In this document: in pieces, positions 53,186-61,178 of the stretch
Numbering within the stretch: position 1 is the first letter of the stretch
How the letters are laid out: every line of letters starts with the position of its first letter
From: Pannonibacter phragmitetus DSM 14782
GTDB taxonomy: Bacteria > Pseudomonadota > Alphaproteobacteria > Rhizobiales > Stappiaceae
NCBI RefSeq assembly: GCF_000382365.1
Contig: NZ_KB908215.1
Coordinates: 930,001 to 994,000 of the forward strand
Direction of reading: 5' to 3'
DNA length: 64,000 nucleotides
Program-made: the position numbers and the translations under genes
Notes under the pieces: model-generated
Told to the model about the DNA's origin: nothing
What the model saw: only the letters and a program-made list of their open reading frames with translations
Database searches by the model: none

Positions 53186-54259
53186 ATGACACGCACTGCC
53201 TTCAAGGGGCTTTCGGCCTCAATGATCCTGCTTGCCTCGATGGCCCCGTCTCTGGCGGAGACCTGGTATCCCTATGATGCCACCGAGATCACCCCCGCCT
53301 TCTCGGCGGACGGCACGCCCTCGGACGTGCAATACACACCGCTCGAAAAGGCCAGCCAGCCTTACAAGATCTGCGTCTCCTTCCCGCACATGAAGGATGC
53401 CTACTGGCTTGGCGTTGACTATGGCGTTGCCGAACAGGCGAAGGATCTCGGCGTCAAGATGACGCTCGTCGAAGCGGGCGGCTACACCGAGCTCGCCAAG
53501 CAGATCTCGCAGATCGAGGATTGCGTCGCCGGCGGAGCGCAGGCGGTGGTGATCGGCGCCATTTCCTATGACGGGCTCAACAACCTCGTTTCAGAACTGG
53601 CGGCAAAGAACATTCCCGTCATCGATGTCGTCAACGGCATGTCCTCCCCCAAGCTGACGGCCAAGTCCCTCGTTTCCTTCTACACCATGGGCTTCGAGAC
53701 CGGAAAATACCTTGCCGCCAAGCACCCGAAGGGCAGCGATCCGGTGAAGGTGGGCTGGTTCCCCGGTCCTGCGGGCGCCGGCTGGGTGGAAGCCGCCAAC
53801 AAGGGCTTCATGGAGGCGGTCAAGGACTCCGGCCTCACCATTCTGGACCCCAAATATGGCGACACCGGCAAGGAAGCCCAGCTGAAACTGGTGGAGGACG
53901 TGCTGCAGGCCGAACCGGACGTGCGCTACATCGCCGGAACCGCCGTCACCGCCGAAGCCGCACAGGGCCTCATCCGCGAGCGCGGGCTGCAGGGCAAGGT
54001 GGACCTTCTCGCCTTCTACATGACGCCGGGCGTCTATGAGGGCATCAAACGCGGCTTCATCGCCGCCGCCCCCGCCGACTCCATGGTTATCCAGGGCCGC
54101 ATCGCCATCGACCAGGCCGTCCGCGCCCTCGAAGGCAAGGACCTGATCAAGCACGTGGGGCCGAAGATCTTCGTCGTGGACGGGGACAACATCGCCGCCG
54201 TCTCCAAGACCAGCATCCTGCCCCCGGACGGCTTCAAGCCGGTGTTTACGGTGGAGTGA
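53186..54259 (+). CDS. TorT-like periplasmic substrate-binding protein
   Basis: The 357-residue protein has a signal peptide (cleavage near PSLAETW) and matches TorT: ETWYPYDATEITPAF, YKICVSFPHMKDAYWLGVDYGVAEQA and VEAGGYTELAKQISQIEDCVAGGAQAVVIGAIS split across the first 120 residues. TorT normally senses TMAO with TorS, but there is no tor gene here. It lies 48 bases after pxpC and before a ribose-type ATPase and permease, so it is probably the binding protein of that ABC importer. Confidence 0.88.
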   Translation: MTRTAFKGLSASMILLASMAPSLAETWYPYDATEITPAFSADGTPSDVQYTPLEKASQPYKICVSFPHMKDAYWLGVDYGVAEQAKDLGVKMTLVEAGGYTELAKQISQIEDCVAGGAQAVVIGAISYDGLNNLVSELAAKNIPVIDVVNGMSSPKLTAKSLVSFYTMGFETGKYLAAKHPKGSDPVKVGWFPGPAGAGWVEAANKGFMEAVKDSGLTILDPKYGDTGKEAQLKLVEDVLQAEPDVRYIAGTAVTAEAAQGLIRERGLQGKVDLLAFYMTPGVYEGIKRGFIAAAPADSMVIQGRIAIDQAVRALEGKDLIKHVGPKIFVVDGDNIAAVSKTSILPPDGFKPVFTVE

Positions 54260-54312
54260 TGCAGATGGTGAGGCGCCATTGGTGACATAGCGCCTCACCT
54301 CCCTTCAAAGGC

Positions 54313-54376
54313 GCTGTGTTTGCAACGGACTGCCAGTGAGGCAGGCTCCCATTCCTCTCCCCCCTTGAGGGGGAGA
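54313..54376. repeat. GC-rich inverted-repeat element (copy 2)
   Basis: The block is the reverse complement of 6968-7029 with small differences: 54313-54330 matches 7012-7029 with one mismatch, and 54354-54376 is identical over 23 bases to 6843-6865. The 23-base part is itself nearly palindromic. It lies in the gap between the binding-protein and ATPase genes of one operon, so it may affect their relative expression. Confidence 0.7.
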
Positions 54377-54535
54377 GGGGCGCTGCGGCAAAACAAGGGC
54401 CCGATCCTACTCTGTGCGTCCAATGTAAACACTGCCTCTTCGTGGGGAGAGGAGCTGGTGTCCGGATCGCTGTCAGGAGCACAGCCGCAACAGCCCGGAA
54501 GACACCACAGGCACAGTCCTGAAGGAGAATGGCAG

Positions 54536-56053
54536 ATGTCCGTGAACCGGAAGCCGCTCGTCGAGATGACCGGGATTGCCAAGCATTATCCCGGCGTGAA
54601 GGCCCTCGATGGCGTGAATCTCACGCTGGAAGCGGGGGAAGTGCATGTGCTGTTCGGCGAGAACGGCGCGGGCAAGTCCACGCTCATCTCGATCCTTGCG
54701 GGCGTGAACCAGCCCAGCGCCGGAGAGATCCGCATTGACGGGGAGCCGGTGCATTTTGCGGGCGTGCGCGATGCACAGGCCGCAGGCGTCGGCGCGGTGT
54801 TTCAGGAATTTTCGCTCGTGCCCACCATGACGGTGGCCGAGAACATCTATCTGGGCGATGAACCCCGGCGCGGCCCCTTCATCGACCGGCGCGCCATGCG
54901 GCGCGAGGCCCGCGCCCTCTTTGCCCGCCTCGGCTTCGATGTGGACGTGAGCCGCCGGGTGCTGTCGCTTTCCCGCGCCGAGCAGCAGATGGTCGAAATC
55001 GCCAAGGCGCTGCACCGCAAGGCGCGCATTCTCATTTTGGACGAGCCCACCGCCTCCCTGACCGAGCGCGAGACGGAACGGCTCTTTGCCTTCATCCGCT
55101 CCGCCGTGACCGAAGGCGTGGGTGTCGTCTACATCTCCCATCGCATCCAGGAATTTCAGGCCATCGCCAGCCGCATCACCGTGCTGCGCGACGGGCGGCT
55201 GATCGGCACGGTGGACGCACACGGCATCAGCGAAAAGGCGCTGGTGGAGATGATGACGGGCCGCCCGGTGGACGAGATCTACCCGGCCATAAGCCGCGCC
55301 GCAGAGCCTGAACCCGTGCTCACCATCCGCGGCCTTCATGCCTGGGGCGTTGCAGGAGTGGATCTTGATATCCGCCGGGGTGAGGTGCTGGGCGTCGCCG
55401 GGCTGGTCGGTTCGGGCAAGTCCCGCTGCTTCCGCGCCATGCTGGGCCTCAACCGCATCGAGGCGGGCGAGGTGCGGCTGAAGGGCCGGGATGTGACGGG
55501 CAAGCCGGTGCGCCGCCTGCTGCGCGAAGGCATCTTCTACCTGCCCTCGGACCGCAAAAGCGAAGGCCTGGTGCTGGGCGCCACCACCCGCGACAACCTG
55601 AAACTGGCGCTGATGGATCGGGCGGACATGCGCAGCGCCGCAGGGCTGCTCTCCCCCTCGCGCCTGTCGGCGGAGGCGGGCCGCATTGGCCGCAAGGTGG
55701 ATCTGGCGGATGCCTATATAGGCCGCATGGCCTCCAGCCTCTCCGGCGGCAACCAGCAGAAGATCCTCTTCGGCAAGGGCTTTGCCGAAGACCGGGAGAT
55801 CTACATCTTCGACGAGCCGACTGTCGGCGTCGACATGGGCACACGCGCCGCACTCTACCGCATCATCAAGCAGGTGGCGGAAGCGGGAAAGGCGGTCGTC
55901 GTCATCTCCTCCGACCTGCATGAAGTGATGCACCTCGCCCACCGGCTCATCGTCTTCTCGCAAGGGCGCATCTCCGCCGAATTTGATCAGACCCAGATTT
56001 CCGAAGAGGCGGTTCTGCGCGCCTTCTTCAGCAACGAAAGGCATGCCGCATGA
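54536..56053 (+). CDS. Sugar-type ABC transporter ATP-binding protein (RbsA-like)
   Basis: The 505-residue protein has two ATPase domains. The first has Walker A FGENGAGKST near residue 40 and Walker B ILILDEPTASLT near 165; its signature LSRAEQQMVEIAKAL is the usual degenerate form. The second has a degenerate Walker A GLVGSGKSR near 290 and LSGGNQQKILFGKGF near 405. This is the RbsA/MglA pattern. The start at 54536 has a GAAGGAGAA ribosome-binding site. It works with the next permease and the TorT-like protein. Confidence 0.93.
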   Translation: MSVNRKPLVEMTGIAKHYPGVKALDGVNLTLEAGEVHVLFGENGAGKSTLISILAGVNQPSAGEIRIDGEPVHFAGVRDAQAAGVGAVFQEFSLVPTMTVAENIYLGDEPRRGPFIDRRAMRREARALFARLGFDVDVSRRVLSLSRAEQQMVEIAKALHRKARILILDEPTASLTERETERLFAFIRSAVTEGVGVVYISHRIQEFQAIASRITVLRDGRLIGTVDAHGISEKALVEMMTGRPVDEIYPAISRAAEPEPVLTIRGLHAWGVAGVDLDIRRGEVLGVAGLVGSGKSRCFRAMLGLNRIEAGEVRLKGRDVTGKPVRRLLREGIFYLPSDRKSEGLVLGATTRDNLKLALMDRADMRSAAGLLSPSRLSAEAGRIGRKVDLADAYIGRMASSLSGGNQQKILFGKGFAEDREIYIFDEPTVGVDMGTRAALYRIIKQVAEAGKAVVVISSDLHEVMHLAHRLIVFSQGRISAEFDQTQISEEAVLRAFFSNERHAA

Positions 56054-57087
56054 CGCTCGACGCCGGGACCGCCCCCATGGCGGCCAGAACGCTGCCCAGC
56101 CGCGCAGGCTCGCTTGCGCGGGAAACATTCCTCCGAACCGGGGTTCTGCCCCTGTTCATGACCGCTGCCGTGGTGATCTTCACCCTCGCCTCGCCGCAGT
56201 TCCTGACGCTTGGCAACCTGACCAACGTCGCCCGCCAGTCGGTCTATCTGATCCTTGTGTCGCTGGGGCAGATGACCGTGCTCATCACCGGCGGCTTTGA
56301 TCTGGCGGTCGGCACCGCCATCGCCATGACATCCGTGGTCTCGGCCATGATGATGGTGCATCTGGCCGGCATCTTCCCCGATGCCGGCTGGCTGGTGATC
56401 CTGCCCGGCCTTCTCGCCGGCCTTGCCGCTGCGCTGGCCATTGGCGCCGTCAACGGCTTTGGCGTCGCAAAATTCGGCGTCTCGCCCTTCATCATGACGC
56501 TGGGCGTGCAATCTGCGGGCGCGGGCGCCGCCCTGTTTCTGACCGGCGGCGTGCCGGTCGGCAACCTGCCCTATGAGTTCGGCAACCTCTTCGGCTTCGG
56601 CCGGGTGGCGGGCGTTCCCGTGCCGGTGCTGGTGGCGCTCGTTGCCATTGCGGTGATGTGGGTGCTGATGAACCGCACCCGCACGGGCGCGCGCATCTAT
56701 GCCATCGGCGGCAACATCAAGGCGGCGCAGCTGTCCGGCATCAACACGGCGCGCACGCTCTTCATCGCCTATCTCATCTGCGCCGCCCTTGCCTCCATTG
56801 CCGGCATCCTGCTGACGGCCCGGGTGGAAAGCGGCGAGACCAATCTGGGCGGAACGATTGCCATGGAATCCATCGCTGCCTGCGTCATCGCCGGGGTGTC
56901 GCTGCGGGGCGGCATCGGCCGGGTGGAGAATGTGGTGCTGGGCGCCTTCTTCATCGTGCTGGTGCAGAACGGCATGAACATCATGCAGATCGGCTCCTAC
57001 ATGCAGATGGTTTTGCTGGGCGGGCTGCTCATCCTTGCCGTGGTGGCGGACCAATACCGCTACCGCATGCTGACCGGCGGGCGGTAA
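56050..57087 (+). CDS. Sugar-type ABC transporter permease (RbsC-like)
   Basis: The 345-residue membrane protein has about ten spans and the RbsC pattern: QMTVLITGGFDLAVGTAIAMTSV near residue 75 (the family ITGGIDLSVG motif), TRTGARIYAIGGNIKAAQLSGIN near 215 and GVSLRGGIGRVENVVLGAFF near 285. Its ATG overlaps the ATPase stop by four bases. Last gene of the cluster. Confidence 0.93.
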   Translation: MTLDAGTAPMAARTLPSRAGSLARETFLRTGVLPLFMTAAVVIFTLASPQFLTLGNLTNVARQSVYLILVSLGQMTVLITGGFDLAVGTAIAMTSVVSAMMMVHLAGIFPDAGWLVILPGLLAGLAAALAIGAVNGFGVAKFGVSPFIMTLGVQSAGAGAALFLTGGVPVGNLPYEFGNLFGFGRVAGVPVPVLVALVAIAVMWVLMNRTRTGARIYAIGGNIKAAQLSGINTARTLFIAYLICAALASIAGILLTARVESGETNLGGTIAMESIAACVIAGVSLRGGIGRVENVVLGAFFIVLVQNGMNIMQIGSYMQMVLLGGLLILAVVADQYRYRMLTGGR

Positions 57088-57233
57088 CGCCCGTCCGGGA
57101 CGGGAGGGGGCGGCACCACCGCACCATACTGGCCGTTCCCTCCCGGCCTCCCTTTTGATTGATCTGCCTCATACCAAGGCTTTCGATGCTGACGCATCAC
57201 GCCTTGAAAATGCTCAAGCGCCGCACCGGCTTA

Positions 57234-57270
57234 ACCAGTTCTCGATGAGTCGAGCTCATCGAGAACTGGT
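57234..57270. terminator. Perfect 16-bp inverted repeat between convergent genes
   Basis: 57234-57249 and 57255-57270 are exact reverse complements (arms begin ACCAGTTCTC and end GAGAACTGGT) with a five-base loop. It ends one base before the stop of the minus-strand regulator gene. It likely serves as a bidirectional terminator, though there is no U-tract. Confidence 0.65.
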
Positions 57271-57271
57271 A

Positions 57272-58090
57272 TCAGAACGACGCCGGGGTGTTGACCCACA
57301 GGAGCACGGTTTCGCCATCGCTGAGATTGCGCCAGGAATGCGGGCGGCGGCTTTCGAAATAGAAGGAATCGCCCGTCTGCAGCGTGATGAAGCGGTCCTG
57401 CTCCAGAATGATTTCCAGCGCGCCGGACAGCACATGGACGAATTCCTCGCCCTCATGCGCATAGGCGCCTTCGCTCGACGCGCCGGGGGCGAGCACGAAG
57501 CGGTGGCACTCCATCTGGAACGGCCCTTCCGCCAGCACCTGTACCACCACACCGGAGGCGGTGGGCGGCCAGCTGGCCCAGGTGCCGCTGCGCACCAGTG
57601 ACTCGCCCGTGCTGTTGCCTTCAGTGCCCGTAAGAGCTGCCAGCGTGGTGCCGAAATGCCCGGCCAGATCGCGCAGCGCCTTCAACGACAGCCCCTGCGA
57701 GGTGCGCTCGAAGGTGGAGAGCACGGAAGACGACGCGCCAATGGCCGCGCTGACCTGCCCGAGTGTCTGCCCGGTCTCGCGCCGCAGATGCCGGAACTTC
57801 GGCCCCAGTTGCGGCACAGCGGCACGGCGGACGGCCTTGCGCTGCCGGGATGGCTTGCCCGCCGTCTCCGCCAGCCCCTCGCGGATGGCCGCCGGATTGA
57901 TCCCTTTTTCCTGCCGCAGCCAGCTGATCTTCTTCAGCTGCTCCACATGCGCCTCGCTGTAGAGCCGCTGGCCCTTGTCCGTGCGCAGCGGCTCGATCAG
58001 GCCCTGGCTCTCCCACAGCCGCAGCGTGGAGGCAGATACCCCGGCCATGCGCGCCGCTTCGGCGATCTTGAAACGCACCGGTTCTGTCAT
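57272..58090 (-). CDS. MerR-XRE-cupin fusion transcriptional regulator
   Basis: The 272-residue protein joins three domains: a MerR-type winged helix (residues 6-75; FKIAEAARMAGVSASTLRLWESQGLIEP), an XRE helix-turn-helix (about 93-150; LRRETGQTLGQVSAAIGASSSVLSTFERTSQGLSLKALRDLA) and a C-terminal cupin (about 195-270; HEGEEFVHVLSGALEI, GDSFYFESRRPHSWRN). XRE-cupin proteins such as PuuR sense putrescine or other small ligands. It is divergent from gabT-gabD, its likely target. ATG 58090 is preferred; a frame to 58213 runs through the operator region. Confidence 0.9.
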   Translation of the reverse strand: MTEPVRFKIAEAARMAGVSASTLRLWESQGLIEPLRTDKGQRLYSEAHVEQLKKISWLRQEKGINPAAIREGLAETAGKPSRQRKAVRRAAVPQLGPKFRHLRRETGQTLGQVSAAIGASSSVLSTFERTSQGLSLKALRDLAGHFGTTLAALTGTEGNSTGESLVRSGTWASWPPTASGVVVQVLAEGPFQMECHRFVLAPGASSEGAYAHEGEEFVHVLSGALEIILEQDRFITLQTGDSFYFESRRPHSWRNLSDGETVLLWVNTPASF

Positions 58091-58123
58091 GGCCTTGCGC
58101 CGCTCCGCTGTTCGAATCCACGA

Positions 58124-58139
58124 GCCACTAAAAAGTGGC
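58124..58139. promoter_or_regulatory. Inverted repeat 1 in the regulator/gabT gap
   Basis: GCCACT-AAAA-AGTGGC is a perfect six-base inverted repeat, 34 bases from the regulator start. It may be bound by one of the two DNA-binding domains of the divergent regulator, possibly for autoregulation. Confidence 0.5.
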
Positions 58140-58149
58140 ACGGACGGGA

Positions 58150-58178
58150 TTGCAACTCTACAGAAAAAATGTAGAGTT
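58150..58178 (+). promoter_or_regulatory. gabT promoter with MerR-type dyad
   Basis: AACTCTACA (58154-58162) and TGTAGAGTT (58170-58178) are a perfect nine-base inverted repeat with spacer GAAAAAA. It overlaps a possible promoter, TTGCAA (58150-58155) with a 16-base spacer and TAGAGT (58172-58177). A dyad inside the -35/-10 spacer is the usual MerR arrangement. Confidence 0.6.
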
Positions 58179-58236
58179 TCGATCCGGTGATACGGACTGG
58201 CAATTTTCGCCATGTCCGCCCTGTCTGGAGATGAAG

Positions 58237-59514
58237 ATGCAGAATTCTCAGATCGCGGCCCGGCGGGCTGCTGCCATTTCGCGCGGCGTTGGCGTGACGA
58301 CGCAGGTCTATGCCCAAAAGGCCGAGAATGCCGAGATCTGGGATGTGGAGGGCCGCCGCTACATCGACTTTGCCGCAGGCATCGCCGTGGTCAACACCGG
58401 CCACCGCCACCCGAAGGTGATCGAGGCTGTGAAGGCGCAGCTCGACAGCTTCACCCACACCTGCCACCAGGTCGTACCTTACGAGAACTACGTGGCACTG
58501 GCCGAAAAGCTGAACGCAGCCGTGCCCGGCGACTTTGCCAAGAAGACCATCTTCGTCACCACCGGCGCCGAGGCGGTGGAAAATGCCGTCAAGATCGCCC
58601 GGGCCGCCACGAACCGGCCTGCCGTCATCGCCTTCACCGGCGCCTTCCATGGCCGCACCTTCATGGGCATGACGCTGACCGGTAAGGTGCAGCCCTACAA
58701 GGCCGGTTTCGGCGCCATGATGCCGGACGTGTTCCACGTGCCCTTCCCCGTCGAGCTGCATGGCGTTTCCGTCGAGGATTCGCTCTCCGTGCTCGACAAG
58801 CTGTTCAAGGCGGATGTGGACCCGGCCCGCGTTGCCGCCTTCATCGTCGAGCCCGTGCAGGGCGAAGGCGGCTTCTATGAAGTGCCGCGCGCCTTTATGG
58901 AGAAGCTGCAGGAAATCGCCCGCAAGCACGGCATCCTGCTGATTGCCGATGAAGTGCAAACCGGCTTCGCCCGCACCGGCAAACTCTTCGCAATGGAGCA
59001 TTACGGCGTCGTGCCGGACATCACCACCATGGCCAAGGGCCTTGGCGGCGGCTTCCCGATTGCCGCTGTCACCGGCCGCGCCGAGATCATGGATGCTCCT
59101 GCCCCCGGCGGCCTTGGCGGCACCTATGGCGGCAACCCGATTGGCGTTGCAGCAGGTCTTGCCGTGCTGGAAGTGATCGAAGAAGAGGGCCTGTGCGAGC
59201 GCGCCGTCAGCCTTGGCAACCGGCTGAAGCAGCGCCTCTCCGGCCTTGCCGCCAGCGTGCCGCAGATCGCCGATGTGCGCGGCCCCGGCTTCATGAATGC
59301 GGTGGAGTTCAACATTCCGGGAACCTCGACCCCGGACCCGGAGTTCACCAACAGGGTGCGCGAAAAGGCGCTGGAGCGCGGCTTGATCCTGCTCACCTGC
59401 GGCGTCTACGGTAATGTCATCCGTTTCCTTGCGCCCGTCACCATTCCCGATGATGTGTTCAGCGAGGCGCTGGACATTCTCGAAGCCGCGCTTCTCAGCG
59501 CGAAGGAAGGCTGA
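58237..59514 (+). CDS. gabT: 4-aminobutyrate (or related omega-amino acid) transaminase
   Basis: The 425-residue class III aminotransferase moves the amino group of GABA to 2-oxoglutarate, giving succinate semialdehyde. VTTGAEAVENAVKIARAAT near residue 105, FTGAFHGRTFMGMTLTGK near 135 and ADEVQTGFARTGKLFAMEH near 238 are typical; the PLP lysine is in TMAKGLGGGFP near 268. ATG 58237 has a TGGAG ribosome-binding site six bases upstream; ATG 58231 is an alternative. It precedes gabD by three bases. Confidence 0.93.
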   Translation: MQNSQIAARRAAAISRGVGVTTQVYAQKAENAEIWDVEGRRYIDFAAGIAVVNTGHRHPKVIEAVKAQLDSFTHTCHQVVPYENYVALAEKLNAAVPGDFAKKTIFVTTGAEAVENAVKIARAATNRPAVIAFTGAFHGRTFMGMTLTGKVQPYKAGFGAMMPDVFHVPFPVELHGVSVEDSLSVLDKLFKADVDPARVAAFIVEPVQGEGGFYEVPRAFMEKLQEIARKHGILLIADEVQTGFARTGKLFAMEHYGVVPDITTMAKGLGGGFPIAAVTGRAEIMDAPAPGGLGGTYGGNPIGVAAGLAVLEVIEEEGLCERAVSLGNRLKQRLSGLAASVPQIADVRGPGFMNAVEFNIPGTSTPDPEFTNRVREKALERGLILLTCGVYGNVIRFLAPVTIPDDVFSEALDILEAALLSAKEG

Positions 59515-59517
59515 ACC

Positions 59518-60996
59518 ATGACGATTTCCACCTCTCTCCTGTCCCGCCTGAAGGACGCTTCGCTCGCCACGGACAAGGCCTATATCAACGGCTCCTGGCG
59601 CTCGGCCAGCGAAAGCGGCACCACCTTCGAGGTCACCAACCCGGCCAATGGCGAGGTCATCGCCACCCTGCCGGACATGGGCCGCGAGGAAACCGCGCAG
59701 GCGATTGACGCAGCTCACGCTGCACAAGTTGCCTGGGCCGCCCGCACAGGCAAGGACCGGGCCGCAGTACTGCGCAAGCTCTTCGACCTGATGGTCGCCA
59801 ATGCTGATGACCTCGCCACCATCCTGACCATGGAAATGGGCAAGCCCTGGGCCGAGGCCCGCGGCGAAATCCTCTATGGCGCCTCCTATGTGGAGTGGTT
59901 CGCCGAAGAGGCCAAGCGCGTCTATGGCGACACCATCCCCGGCCACCAGCCGGACAAGCGCATCATCATCATCCGCCAGCCGGTGGGTGTGGTGGCCGCC
60001 ATCACGCCGTGGAATTTCCCCAATGCCATGCTGGCGCGCAAGCTCGCCCCGGCGCTGGCAGCCGGCTGTGCCATGGTCTCCAAGCCCGCCGCCGAAACGC
60101 CGCTGTCCGCTCTTGCCCTCGCCGTTCTGGCCGAGCGCGCGGGCCTGCCAGCCGGGCTCTACAACGTGATCCTGGGCACCGATGCCCCCGCTATCGGGCA
60201 GGAGTTCACCACCAACACCAAGGTGCGCAAGCTCACCTTCACCGGCTCCACCGAGGTTGGCCGCATCCTGATGCGTCAGGGCGCCGACAACATCATGAAG
60301 CTGGGGCTGGAGCTGGGCGGCAACGCGCCCTTCATCGTCTTTGAGGATGCCGACCTTGATGCTGCCGTCGAAGGCGCCATGGTCTCGAAGTACCGCAACA
60401 ACGGCCAGACCTGCGTCTGCGCCAACCGCATCTATGTGCATGCGGATGTCTACGACGCCTTCGCCGAAAAACTGGCGGCCAAGGTGTCGGCCATGAAAGT
60501 GGGCGACGGCTTCGAGGACGGGGTGAATGCAGGCCCGCTGATCGACGATGCTGCCCTTGCCAAGGTCAACAATCACATCGCCGACGCCACCTCCAAGGGC
60601 GCCAAGGTGATGCTGGGCGGCAAGGCCCACCAGCGCGGCGGCCTGTTCTTCGAGCCGACCGTTCTGACAGACGTGACCCCGGCCATGAAGATCGCCCGCG
60701 AGGAAACCTTCGGGCCCGTCGCGCCGCTCTTCCGCTTCAAGACCGAGGCGGACGTGATCGCCATGGCCAACAACACGGAATTCGGCCTCGCCTCCTATTT
60801 CTACTCGCGCGATGTGTCGAAGATCTTCCGCGTGGCCGAGGCGCTGGAATACGGCATGGTCGGCATCAACACCGGCCTCATCTCCACCGAAGTCGCCCCC
60901 TTCGGCGGCATCAAGCAGTCCGGCCAGGGCCGCGAAGGCTCCCGCTATGGCCTCGAGGACTACACCGAGATGAAATACCTCTGCCTCAGCATCTGA
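59518..60996 (+). CDS. gabD: Succinate-semialdehyde dehydrogenase
   Basis: The 492-residue aldehyde dehydrogenase oxidises succinate semialdehyde to succinate with NAD(P). It has MGKPWAEARGEILYGASYVEWFAEEA near residue 105, the catalytic Glu in LELGGNAPFIVFEDADLD near 268 and the Cys in YRNNGQTCVCANRIYV near 302, with the paired Cys-Val-Cys typical of GabD. It follows gabT after three bases; together they take GABA into the TCA cycle. Confidence 0.95.
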   Translation: MTISTSLLSRLKDASLATDKAYINGSWRSASESGTTFEVTNPANGEVIATLPDMGREETAQAIDAAHAAQVAWAARTGKDRAAVLRKLFDLMVANADDLATILTMEMGKPWAEARGEILYGASYVEWFAEEAKRVYGDTIPGHQPDKRIIIIRQPVGVVAAITPWNFPNAMLARKLAPALAAGCAMVSKPAAETPLSALALAVLAERAGLPAGLYNVILGTDAPAIGQEFTTNTKVRKLTFTGSTEVGRILMRQGADNIMKLGLELGGNAPFIVFEDADLDAAVEGAMVSKYRNNGQTCVCANRIYVHADVYDAFAEKLAAKVSAMKVGDGFEDGVNAGPLIDDAALAKVNNHIADATSKGAKVMLGGKAHQRGGLFFEPTVLTDVTPAMKIAREETFGPVAPLFRFKTEADVIAMANNTEFGLASYFYSRDVSKIFRVAEALEYGMVGINTGLISTEVAPFGGIKQSGQGREGSRYGLEDYTEMKYLCLSI

Positions 60997-61019
60997 GGAG
61001 CGCGAAAGACTGAAACGCA

Positions 61020-61056
61020 AATCCCCCGGAGCTGACAGGCTTCGGGGGATTTTGTG
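61020..61056 (+). terminator. Terminator of gabT-gabD
   Basis: AATCCCCCG-g-AGC pairs with GCT-t-CGGGGGATT around TGACAG, followed by TTTGTGTTTT. It starts 24 bases after the gabD stop. Confidence 0.85.
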
Positions 61057-61178
61057 TTTTGGGCAGTCGAGGTATGACAGTACTAGAGCACACCTTACGA
61101 ATACATCTGCAAAGTCTGGACTTCGGAGCCAGAAAGGTTCAACTTCAATCTGCTCCATCAATTCCCGGGACTAAATAT

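Noticed and set aside
54473-56128. 551-codon open frame on the minus strand
   Set aside because: Antisense to the RbsA-like gene with two verified ATPase domains; no own domain.
58087-61161. 1024-codon open frame on the minus strand
   Set aside because: It runs antisense through gabT and gabD, whose catalytic motifs are clear. Long antisense frames are expected in GC-rich codons; the translated protein has no recognisable domain.
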